Under the pieces are notes generated by a model, which saw only the letters and a program-made list of their open reading frames with translations, ran no database searches and had not been told where the DNA came from. Below are positions 16,010 through 22,714 of a stretch of 42,664 bases of DNA, piece after piece; within the stretch, counting starts at the first letter, position 1, and each line of letters opens with the position of its first letter. The translations under genes and the position numbers were made by a program. The DNA lies in NCBI GenBank assembly GCA_937991975.1, contig CALKLC010000120.1, positions 1 through 42,664 on the forward strand. Direction: 5' to 3'. This DNA comes from an uncultured Spirochaetales bacterium (GTDB lineage Bacteria; Spirochaetota; Spirochaetia; DTKZ01).

Positions 16010-16842
16010 TACCTTCCCCCTTCCAGTTCCTGAATCGCAGCTTCGTATTCCGCCTTGCTGATGGGTTTTCCATGCCACGTATGTTTCCCTTCCATGAAAG
16101 AAACCCCCTTCCCTTTTACTGTATGGGCAATAATGAGGGTGGGTTTCCCTTTCACCTGATGAGCCTCCTGAATAGCATCGTAAATTTCTTCCACCTTATG
16201 ACCGTTTACCTCGAAGGTATTCCAGCCAAAGGAACTCCACTTTCCTTTTACATCCCCCAAAGGCATGATTTGATCCACTGTCCCATCCAGTTGCACCCCA
16301 TTCTTGTCGAGAATCGCAACTACATTATCCACACCATACTTAGCCCCGGCCATGGCCGCTTCCCATACGATCCCTTCCTGAATCTCCCCATCCCCTAAGA
16401 GAACATACGTATAGAAAGGTTTCCTTTGGAGTCTGGCTCCAAGACCCATCCCTAAAGCGGCAGAAAGCCCCAGACCCAGAGGGCCTGTGGAGAGTTCTAC
16501 CCCCGGGGTCTTCAGCGCGCAGGGATGACCCTGCAGCCTGCTGTTGAGTTGCCTCAGGGTTTTAAGCTCTTCCTTTGGAAAGAACCCCTTTTCAGCCAGA
16601 GCGATATAGAGCATAGGAGCTGCGTGTCCTTTGGCCAGGACGAACCTGTCCCTCTCTTCCCAGTAAGGATTCTTCGGATCCACCTTCATTACTTCAAAAT
16701 ATAGGGTGGTTATGATCTCGGTGGCGGATAAAGACCCTCCTGGATGTCCTGTTTGCACAGAATAAAGAGTGTCGAGGAGAGTTCTACGGAACTGTTTGCA
16801 GAGCCCCTCCAGGACGGCTTTCCGTTCCTTGGATAATCCCAT
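16009..16842 (-). CDS. Transketolase, N-terminal (TPP-binding) subunit
   Basis: First gene of the operon, 277 residues. It has the TPP diphosphate motif starting LGDGEIQEG and closing at LDKNGVQLDG, GHPGGSLSATEI near the N-terminus, KGHAAPMLYIALAEKG, and STGPLGLGLSAALGMGLG. These are the standard transketolase substrate and cofactor residues. It pairs with the next gene to form the active enzyme. The ATG follows GGAGG at good spacing. A strong promoter and a dyad lie in the 120 nt before it. Confidence 0.94.
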   Translation of the reverse strand: MGLSKERKAVLEGLCKQFRRTLLDTLYSVQTGHPGGSLSATEIITTLYFEVMKVDPKNPYWEERDRFVLAKGHAAPMLYIALAEKGFFPKEELKTLRQLNSRLQGHPCALKTPGVELSTGPLGLGLSAALGMGLGARLQRKPFYTYVLLGDGEIQEGIVWEAAMAGAKYGVDNVVAILDKNGVQLDGTVDQIMPLGDVKGKWSSFGWNTFEVNGHKVEEIYDAIQEAHQVKGKPTLIIAHTVKGKGVSFMEGKHTWHGKPISKAEYEAAIQELEGGR

Positions 16843-16860
16843 GGTGCCTCCTGCAGTATG

Positions 16861-16881
16861 TTGACTTCTATTTTAAGTCAA
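16861..16881 (-). promoter_or_regulatory. Inverted repeat before the transketolase operon (possible operator)
   Basis: TTGACTT and AAGTCAA form a perfect 7-bp dyad with a 7-nt centre. It lies between the predicted promoter and the ribosome-binding site of the first transketolase gene. It could be the site of the FCD regulator encoded in the operon or a leader hairpin. A longer-range pair, AGATGCT at 16882 and AGCATCT at 16958, brackets the rest of the leader. Confidence 0.5.
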
Positions 16882-16947
16882 AGATGCTCGAAACAATGAT
16901 GATTACTCAATGGGGCCCGAACATCTTGTATAAAATAGATATATCAG

Positions 16948-16976
16948 ATTCTATCGAAGCATCTACCCCCTGTCAA
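16948..16976 (-). promoter_or_regulatory. Promoter of the twelve-gene sugar operon
   Basis: The minus strand shows TTGACA, 17 nt, TAGAAT: a near-perfect sigma70 promoter. Its upstream half overlaps the last codons of the PLP-enzyme gene. The expected leader is about 100 nt, unusually long for this window and containing the TTGACTT/AAGTCAA dyad. Confidence 0.8.
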
Positions 16977-18246
16977 GTAAGACACGCGGTGAAAAGATAG
17001 GCTTCCCGCTGCCAGGGTTTTGCACAGCGAGATTATGCATGGAAAGAGCCTTCAGGGCCGATTCCACATCCTTCAGGCCGTTCCCTGTAAGTAGTACTAC
17101 TTCTGGACCTTGAGGGTCCTTCCTCGACCCCCGAAGGTCCTTTCCTGCAACCAGAAGATCCTTGAGATACCCTGCAAAGGCTGTGGCGCCAGCAGGTTCA
17201 GAGAAGAGGCCTGTCCAGGAAGCGAGATTCTTCTGTGCTTCCAGGATCTCGCTGTCCGAAACAATGATTATACGCCCGCCGTAAGCTTTTAATTTTTGGA
17301 CTGCAAGATATCCGTTTCGGGGGATTTCTACAGAGATGGAATCTGCCACTGTATGGGCCCCCATCCCTCTGTCGAAAAGCCCCCTCTCTAAGGCCCGCGC
17401 AATTGCCGATGAACCCTCCGCCTGCACCCCAATGACTTCTGGTATTTCCTCTATTAATCCCAATCTTAAAAGATCCTCAAACCCGCGATAGACACCAGCA
17501 AGGATCACTCCATCCCCCACAGAAAGGTATACCCGTTTCGGCGCCCTTCCCAGGTCGCGAAAAATCTCCAGCGCAACGGTTTTCTTCCCTTCGATCGTAA
17601 GGGGTTGCTGGGCAGTATTCCGAGAAAGAACCTCTTTGTGGGACCTGCAGTACTCTAAGGATGCATCATACGCATCATCGTAGGTACCCTCTACCAGGGT
17701 CACTTCTGCTCCATACAGGAGGGACTGTACCCGTTTGGCCAGAGGAGCAGATGCAGGCATAAAGATCCGGACCGATAATCCTGCCGCGGCTCCCACCCCT
17801 GCCATGGAGGAAGCTGCATTACCCGTGGATGCTACCGCAATGGCTGAACGTCCATGCTTTTTTGCAAAGGCAGCTACTAGAAACGAAGCCCGGTCCTTCA
17901 ATGACCCTGTAGGGTTCGCTCCATCGTCCTTCAGGTATACCTCCTCGATTCCCGTCTGTTTCCACAACCTCGCAGGTTTCCAGAGGGGGGTATTCCCTAC
18001 CGGAATAGAAGGAAAGAACTCTCGTTCAACAGGAAGGAGGTCGAACACATCCCACTTTCCTGCCTTAGAATCGATCCATTCCCGCAGGAGAGGGTAGTTC
18101 CAATCAACCTCTAAGACTCCACGTAGAGGCTCTTTCGGATCCTGGGCAGCATGGCAGGCGGTACACACAAGCATCTCAGGGGAAGGATCATACTCCTTTC
18201 CACAGAGGCTGCACCGGTAGTGGAAGAGGGGCTCTTTCCTACCCAT
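16963..18246 (-). CDS. PLP-dependent fold-type II enzyme, threonine-synthase-like
   Basis: This 427-residue protein has an N-terminal zinc-ribbon-like part (CSLCGKEY, then CTACH), PVGNTPLWKP, the PLP lysine in NPTGSLKDRAS (about residue 119), the phosphate-region ASTGNAASS and a SVGDGVILAG loop. Threonine synthases usually read GSFKDRG and have a different glycine loop, so the classical reaction (O-phosphohomoserine to threonine) is not assured. The start overlaps the YgeY-type gene by 8 nt. In E. coli ygeY sits beside ygeX, another fold-type II enzyme (diaminopropionate ammonia-lyase), so this one may fill that place. Ammonia-lyase on a diamino or ureido acid is an inference. Confidence 0.8.
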   Translation of the reverse strand: MGRKEPLFHYRCSLCGKEYDPSPEMLVCTACHAAQDPKEPLRGVLEVDWNYPLLREWIDSKAGKWDVFDLLPVEREFFPSIPVGNTPLWKPARLWKQTGIEEVYLKDDGANPTGSLKDRASFLVAAFAKKHGRSAIAVASTGNAASSMAGVGAAAGLSVRIFMPASAPLAKRVQSLLYGAEVTLVEGTYDDAYDASLEYCRSHKEVLSRNTAQQPLTIEGKKTVALEIFRDLGRAPKRVYLSVGDGVILAGVYRGFEDLLRLGLIEEIPEVIGVQAEGSSAIARALERGLFDRGMGAHTVADSISVEIPRNGYLAVQKLKAYGGRIIIVSDSEILEAQKNLASWTGLFSEPAGATAFAGYLKDLLVAGKDLRGSRKDPQGPEVVLLTGNGLKDVESALKALSMHNLAVQNPGSGKPIFSPRVLLDRG

Positions 18247-19459
18247 GGGTTTGACCCAGCCTGTGGGATTCGTCTAGCACATAAGGAAGGTACGCGTAGA
18301 AAGCACTGGCTATTTCCAGATCCTTCACACGGGTGACTTCGTTGGGGGCATGGGCCTGCGCCTCGTCCCCCGGCCCGAAACCGATGGTGGGAATCCGATA
18401 CCTTCCACACACAGCGGTTCCGTTGGTGGAAAACGTCCACTTATCCACCACAGGCTCTGTACCAAAAAGCCCCTTGTACGCGTGCCTACCGGCTTGCACA
18501 AAAGGATGATCCGACGGAAGTTTCCAGGTGGGGAAGTAAAGTTCCTGGCCATAGGGAGTCTTTTTCCATCCAGGTTTGTCATAGTATGGAACGACTACCT
18601 CTTCAGCCAGACTTCCAAGGGCATCCTTCACCTGCTGCACTGCCAGTTCCATCGTTTCTCCCCAGGTAAGTCTGCGATCGATATAGAGGGAAGCCACATC
18701 GGGTACTGCACATTGGGAAGGTCCAAATGCTTTCAGCTGGGATACTACGATCGTTCCCTTCCCTAGAAACCGATCCTCATCGGGTTGCAATTCTTCATTC
18801 AACCCTTCGAGGGCCAGGGCAGCCCTGGCTGCTTTGTAAGCTGCATTTTCTCCCCGTTCCGGTGCCGAACCATGGGCAGAGACTCCTTTGATATGAACCT
18901 CCATCTCCATCCGGCCCCGGTGCCCCCGATACAACCGACAACTGGTAGGCTCGGTACTGATAAAGTAATCGGGAATAAACTGTTCTTCCTCGATCAGGTA
19001 CTTCCAGCACATTCCATCGCAATCTTCCTCAAGGACGGTAAAGGTAAAATACACGGAGTACTTCCCCCGGTAATCAAGATCTTTCAATATCCGACCCGCA
19101 GTCAGCATGGCCGCTGCTCCCCCCTTCTGGTCCGAGGCTCCCCGGCCGTAAACCAACCCATCCCGGATGGCCCCCGAAAAGGGATCGTCCTTCCATTGAC
19201 TGCGGTCTCCCACCCCAACAGTATCGATATGGGCGTCGATGACGAGTTTCTTTTGCCCTGACCCTATGCGAGCAACTAGACTCCCTAACCCGTCGATCCG
19301 CACCTCATCGAACTCGAGAGTTCTACATATGTGCTCCAGTTCCCGAATAACCCCTTCCTCTGCCCCTGAAAAGGAGGGGATACGGATGATTCGGGAAAGG
19401 TTCTCTGCTGTCATGGATGCATACGTATTTGCCAGTTTTTTAATTCTAACCGGATCCAT
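18239..19459 (-). CDS. ygeY: YgeY-type M20 hydrolase (selenium-metabolism-linked family)
   Basis: This 406-residue M20-family dinuclear zinc hydrolase aligns from memory along its whole length with E. coli YgeY: DAHIDTVGVGD (metal ligands), YGRGASDQKGG, TVLEEDCDGMCWKYL (catalytic and metal Glu), STEPTSCRLYRGHRGRMEM, GSAPERGENA, IDRRLTWGET, DKWTFSTNGT and GFGPGDEAQAHAPNE with the final His. It should hydrolyse an amide or ureido bond of a small amino-acid derivative. AGGAG lies inside the preceding gene, whose stop is 2 nt upstream of this ATG. YgeY homologues travel with YgeW and YgeX in anaerobic purine-related clusters. Confidence 0.92.
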   Translation of the reverse strand: MDPVRIKKLANTYASMTAENLSRIIRIPSFSGAEEGVIRELEHICRTLEFDEVRIDGLGSLVARIGSGQKKLVIDAHIDTVGVGDRSQWKDDPFSGAIRDGLVYGRGASDQKGGAAAMLTAGRILKDLDYRGKYSVYFTFTVLEEDCDGMCWKYLIEEEQFIPDYFISTEPTSCRLYRGHRGRMEMEVHIKGVSAHGSAPERGENAAYKAARAALALEGLNEELQPDEDRFLGKGTIVVSQLKAFGPSQCAVPDVASLYIDRRLTWGETMELAVQQVKDALGSLAEEVVVPYYDKPGWKKTPYGQELYFPTWKLPSDHPFVQAGRHAYKGLFGTEPVVDKWTFSTNGTAVCGRYRIPTIGFGPGDEAQAHAPNEVTRVKDLEIASAFYAYLPYVLDESHRLGQTHG

Positions 19460-19461
19460 CT

Positions 19462-20028
19462 TTATACTCCTGCATTAGGTATAGAATATTGATCTGCCCA
19501 CCGGGCTAGAACGTACAGATAATCGGACATGCGATTCAAATACCGCTGACACGGAGCCAGTTCCTGCAACCCCCTGCTTCGAATAAGAGCTACGAGAGAT
19601 CGTTCCGCTCTGCGGCAGATGGTTCTACAGATATCCAGTCGGGCAGATAGGGCACAGCCTCCCGGCAATACGAACCGTTTGGGAACTTCAATCGATTCCA
19701 GCACTCTCTTTTCTACGGTTTCCAGAACTGTAATATCCTGATCCGTCAAAAGATCGAGGGCATGGAAGCGGGGGTCGGTTGGAGGAGTGGCAACCTCGGC
19801 CCCGATCCGAAAGAGGTTCAACTGAAGGGATTCCAGTTCGTCCTTGAAGAAGAGTCCCTTCCCTTCTGCTTTTACCCATCCGAGAAAAGAGTTCAGTTCA
19901 TCCAGGTCCCCCAGGACTTGGAATACAAGATCGTCTTTGGGCCTGCGTTCTCCATTGTATAGGGTGGACAATCCCTCATCTCCTCCCCGCGTGGTAATTT
20001 GATCGAAGGGAATTTTTCTACGTATCAT
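19462..20028 (-). CDS. Cob(I)alamin adenosyltransferase, PduO type
   Basis: This enzyme transfers the adenosyl group of ATP to cob(I)alamin, making adenosylcobalamin. The 188 residues show the PduO/MMAB ATP-binding start TTRGGDEGLSTLYNGERRPK, DLDELNSFLGW, and the C-terminal CRTICRRAERSLVAL and YLNRMSDYLYVLARW. It is the first gene of an operon with ygeY and the PLP enzyme. No B12-dependent enzyme is visible nearby, so its place in this cluster is odd. An adenosylcobalamin-dependent mutase or eliminase elsewhere in the genome could be its client. Confidence 0.93.
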   Translation of the reverse strand: MIRRKIPFDQITTRGGDEGLSTLYNGERRPKDDLVFQVLGDLDELNSFLGWVKAEGKGLFFKDELESLQLNLFRIGAEVATPPTDPRFHALDLLTDQDITVLETVEKRVLESIEVPKRFVLPGGCALSARLDICRTICRRAERSLVALIRSRGLQELAPCQRYLNRMSDYLYVLARWADQYSIPNAGV

Positions 20029-20153
20029 ATCGAACCTTCATCCCACAGTACTCTAAAACAGTGAAAAAAGCAATTTCCTTCCTCTTTACTCAGCTTCCCA
20101 TTCCATATTACAAATGAAGAATTAAATCCTGAGGAAAAAATGAGGGTAGTTGT

Positions 20154-21347
20154 ATGAGCGAGACGATCATCCCCAAGCTGCTTAAAGATCTGGAGACTAT
20201 TCCCTTCGACATGCACGAGAAGGATTTTCTTCTTACCTGGGAATTGAGCAAGGAAAACCTCCTTGCCATCCTGAAAACAGGACTCCTGTTGAAAGAGCTC
20301 CACCGAACAGGCTGTTCCATGCGGATTTTCGACACCGGGTTGGCTGTTTCCATCTTTAGGGACAACTCCACCCGGACCCGATTCAGCTTTGCCTCGGCAG
20401 TCAATGCCCTGGGCCTCACCCTCCAGGAACTGGATGAACGAACCTCCCAGATTGCCCATGGAGAGACCGAACGGGAAACCGCAGTGATGATATCCTTTCT
20501 GACGCAGGCAGTTGGGATTCGGGACGATATCTTCCTGGGGGAAGGGGACCGGTACCAGAGGAACTTCATCCAGGCCATTAAGGAGGCCTATCTGGAAGGA
20601 ATTCTCCATCAACGACCTGTCCTGGTAAATCTTCAGTCCGACATCGACCATCCTACCCAGAGCATGTCAGACCTGGCCAAACTGATAGACTATTTCGGAG
20701 GGGTAGAAAACCTCAAAGGTAAGAAGATTGCCGTTACCTGGGCGTATTCTCCTTCCTATGGGAAACCCCTCTCAGTGCCTCAGGGAGTAATAGGTCTTTT
20801 AACCCGATTCGGAATGGAGGTCACCCTTGCTCACCCAGAAGGGTACGAGTTATTACCCGATGTGGTTGCTCTGGCCAAAAAGCAAGCGGAGGCCAGTGGG
20901 GGGGCTTTTTCTATAACGAATAGAATGGATGAAGCTTTTACCAATGCTGATGCCGTGTACCCCAAATCCTGGGCTCCCTACCAGGTGATGGTGCGTCGAA
21001 CAGAGCTTTTAAAATCGGGGAATACGACTTCGCTGAAGGATCTGGAAAAAGAATGTCTCGCCAATAATGCAAAGTACAAGGAATGGGAATGTACGGAAGA
21101 CAAAATGAAGCTCACCAGGAACGGAAAGGGTCTATACATGCATTGTCTCCCAGCAGATATCAGTGGGGTGAGTTGTAAAGAAGGGGAAGTGGCGGCCTCT
21201 GTGTTCGACGCGTACCGAAAGGATCTATACCATCAGGCAAGTTTCAAGCCATTCCTCATCGCTGCTATCATTCTCCTATCACGCACAAAGGATCCACTCT
21301 CTACCCTGAAGAGGCTCTCGAACGAAGATAAACGGTTGCTCTTTTGA
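20154..21347 (+). CDS. ygeW: Knotted carbamoyltransferase YgeW
   Basis: The 397 residues match remembered E. coli YgeW nearly end to end: HEKDFLLTWE, FRDNSTRTRFSFASA (carbamoyl-phosphate loop STRTR), SQIAHGETERETA, NLQSDIDHPTQSM, TWAYSPSYGKPLSVPQG, YPKSWAPYQVM, and YMHCLPADISGVSCKEGEV. This aspartate/ornithine-carbamoyltransferase-like family has a knotted fold and probably forms or phosphorolyses a ureido bond (carbamoyl phosphate exchange); its true substrate is not settled. It is divergent from the pduO-ygeY-PLP operon across 125 nt. The ATG has a GAGG-containing leader. A strong terminator follows. Confidence 0.94.
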   Translation: MSETIIPKLLKDLETIPFDMHEKDFLLTWELSKENLLAILKTGLLLKELHRTGCSMRIFDTGLAVSIFRDNSTRTRFSFASAVNALGLTLQELDERTSQIAHGETERETAVMISFLTQAVGIRDDIFLGEGDRYQRNFIQAIKEAYLEGILHQRPVLVNLQSDIDHPTQSMSDLAKLIDYFGGVENLKGKKIAVTWAYSPSYGKPLSVPQGVIGLLTRFGMEVTLAHPEGYELLPDVVALAKKQAEASGGAFSITNRMDEAFTNADAVYPKSWAPYQVMVRRTELLKSGNTTSLKDLEKECLANNAKYKEWECTEDKMKLTRNGKGLYMHCLPADISGVSCKEGEVAASVFDAYRKDLYHQASFKPFLIAAIILLSRTKDPLSTLKRLSNEDKRLLF

Positions 21348-21433
21348 GGTTTTCCCTCGTTACAACCCTGCCTGCCCACGGGCCAATAAACTAGCAATAA
21401 ACTAGCATAGGTAAGAAGCGCACCTTTTTGGTT

Positions 21434-21463
21434 AAAAAAAGGGGGCCTTTTGGCCCCCTTTTT
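21434..21463. terminator. Bidirectional intrinsic terminator between ygeW and hsp20
   Basis: GGGGGCC and GGCCCCC pair perfectly around a TTTT loop, with seven A before and five T after. It therefore works on both strands and ends the convergent ygeW and hsp20 transcripts. A short direct repeat (AATAAACTAGC, twice) lies about 50 nt before it and has no evident role. Confidence 0.93.
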
Positions 21464-21496
21464 CTCTACATGTTTTCTTCCCTCAGGGAAAAGGGC

Positions 21497-21928
21497 TTAA
21501 CCTTCCCGGATAGGGATAGATTTCGGTTGCGCGGAGGCGAGTTTCTTCATCTCCAGAGTCAGTAGCCCGTTCTTGAACTGAGCGGAAATATTCTCCTTAT
21601 CCACCTCGTTGGGCAGCACGAAGCTCCTCTGGAAGGAAGAAGACCTCCGTTCCCGGATAAGATACCCGTTCCGTTTTTCCTCCCGACTCTCATCCTTTCT
21701 GGAAGATATAGTCAGGAGATTGTCCTCTACCTTTACCTCCACATCCTTGTCCGTCAGCCCGGGTAACTCAGCCTCCAGCACGTACCGATCCTTTTCCTCC
21801 CGTACATCTACCGCGGGAATCCGTGCTTCCCAAACGGGAGTATCGGAAAAGATCCGGTCGATCATGCGGTCGAAATCGCCCCACACATCCCCAAGGGTGA
21901 AAGGTTTGTACGTTACTAGGCTTTTCAT
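21497..21928 (-). CDS. hsp20: Small heat-shock protein, Hsp20/alpha-crystallin family
   Basis: This 143-residue ATP-independent chaperone holds unfolding proteins. The alpha-crystallin domain spans about 35-125: PAVDVREEKDRYVLEAELPG at the start, a central NLLTISSRK strand, RSFVLPNEVD, and the family signature AQFKNGLLTLEM. The last residues keep an I-x-I anchor as SIPIREG. I place the start at the ATG at 21928, because GGAGGAGG lies 5 nt before it and overlaps the GTG used by the track. Upstream is a sigma54-type promoter rather than a CIRCE element. Confidence 0.94.
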   Translation of the reverse strand: MKSLVTYKPFTLGDVWGDFDRMIDRIFSDTPVWEARIPAVDVREEKDRYVLEAELPGLTDKDVEVKVEDNLLTISSRKDESREEKRNGYLIRERRSSSFQRSFVLPNEVDKENISAQFKNGLLTLEMKKLASAQPKSIPIREG

Positions 21929-21978
21929 AGGCACCTCCTCCTGTATAAATGATTCAATTTACTTTTTCACTAATTATT

Positions 21979-21996
21979 AAGCAATTAATGTGCCAA
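21979..21996 (-). promoter_or_regulatory. Sigma54 (RpoN)-type promoter of hsp20
   Basis: The minus strand reads TTGGCACATTAATTGCTT. The GG and GC dinucleotides are 12 nt apart, exactly the -24/-12 arrangement, and both halves match TTGGCAC-N5-TTGCT. The expected start is about 40 nt before the hsp20 ATG. The AT-rich 100 nt upstream has palindromes (TTGAATTCAA at 22068) that could bind an enhancer protein. No CIRCE repeat is present. Confidence 0.7.
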
Positions 21997-22175
21997 CTTA
22001 TCCATTAAAGCTTACTACTTAACAGTGGCCGATAATATTATTAATTCATTATTTTAAAAAGAGTTATTTGAATTCAATTCTCGATGCCGGGTCTGGAAGG
22101 GTTTTTCGAACGGATAGAACCGATAGAAGTATGGTTCAAATTAACACACCGAAACAGAAATTATGCTACAATATG

Positions 22176-22613
22176 TCATTTTGATACAGAAAGAGAAAGG
22201 ACACAGAGCAATTTCGTACTGTCCGAACCAATGAAAAGGAGGGAGCCGATTCTAGAGAGGGTAATCGCCCCTTCCTTATCACCTATCGCCGAACTATTCC
22301 CATCCCTCGGTAGTACCAGAGCTTCCAATTCTTTGATCAAGTTCAATGCTACAGGTTCCCCTTTGGGATCTGGATACGCGGTGTATAAGTATGAATACAG
22401 TTGAGAGCGCTCTACAGTAAAATTCTTTCCCTCTTCCCACTTTCCGCTAAACTGATACGCATACTGCCCAGGAGCCTTAAAAGCGATCGAATAAGTACCC
22501 AAAACCTTTGTCTCCTGGACCAGTACAACCTGTACCCCTTCCCTGGAGGGAGGTACTAAATGAAGAATCAGGAGTAGGATCCTAAGCACGAGGGGATTCA
22601 TGAAAGGATTCAT
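22176..22613 (-). CDS. Hypothetical protein with N-terminal hydrophobic segment
   Basis: I do not recognise this 145-residue protein. The start MNPFMNPLVLRILLLILHLV looks like an uncleaved signal or membrane anchor. A soluble middle (VVLVQETKVLGTYSIAFKAPGQY) suggests a small beta-rich exported domain. The C-terminus is hydrophobic again. No Shine-Dalgarno sequence is seen; a TATACT box lies 8 nt before the ATG, so the transcript may be nearly leaderless. It is divergent from the aldolase gene. The opposite-strand ORF at 22084 is probably a shadow. Confidence 0.5.
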   Translation of the reverse strand: MNPFMNPLVLRILLLILHLVPPSREGVQVVLVQETKVLGTYSIAFKAPGQYAYQFSGKWEEGKNFTVERSQLYSYLYTAYPDPKGEPVALNLIKELEALVLPRDGNSSAIGDKEGAITLSRIGSLLFIGSDSTKLLCVLSLSVSK

Positions 22614-22654
22614 ACCAGGTTAGTATACCTTTTCTTTCCTTTCAGGGGAATCCC

Positions 22655-22684
22655 TTGACAGGCTCTTCCCCTGCTGCATAGTAT
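22655..22684 (+). promoter_or_regulatory. Promoter of the fructose-bisphosphate aldolase gene
   Basis: TTGACA, an 18-nt spacer and TAGTAT precede the ATG by about 30 nt, leaving room for the AGGAG ribosome-binding site. The same -10 variant occurs in the metX promoter. Confidence 0.7.
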
Positions 22685-22714
22685 GCAATGTAACGCTATA
22701 TTTAGGAGTGACAT

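Noticed and set aside
20025-20651. 208-residue minus-strand ORF opposite ygeW
   Set aside because: It is antisense to a certain gene, has no recognisable domain and mirrors codon periodicity of ygeW; a shadow frame.
22027-22036. GGCCGATAAT resembling a sigma28 -10 element on the plus strand
   Set aside because: The nearest TAAA upstream is three bases too far for the sigma28 spacing, and no flagellar or other convincing plus-strand gene follows.
22084-22404. 106-residue plus-strand ORF
   Set aside because: It overlaps the minus-strand hypothetical gene and has no ribosome-binding site or family resemblance; the minus frame has a better signal-like start, though both are weak.
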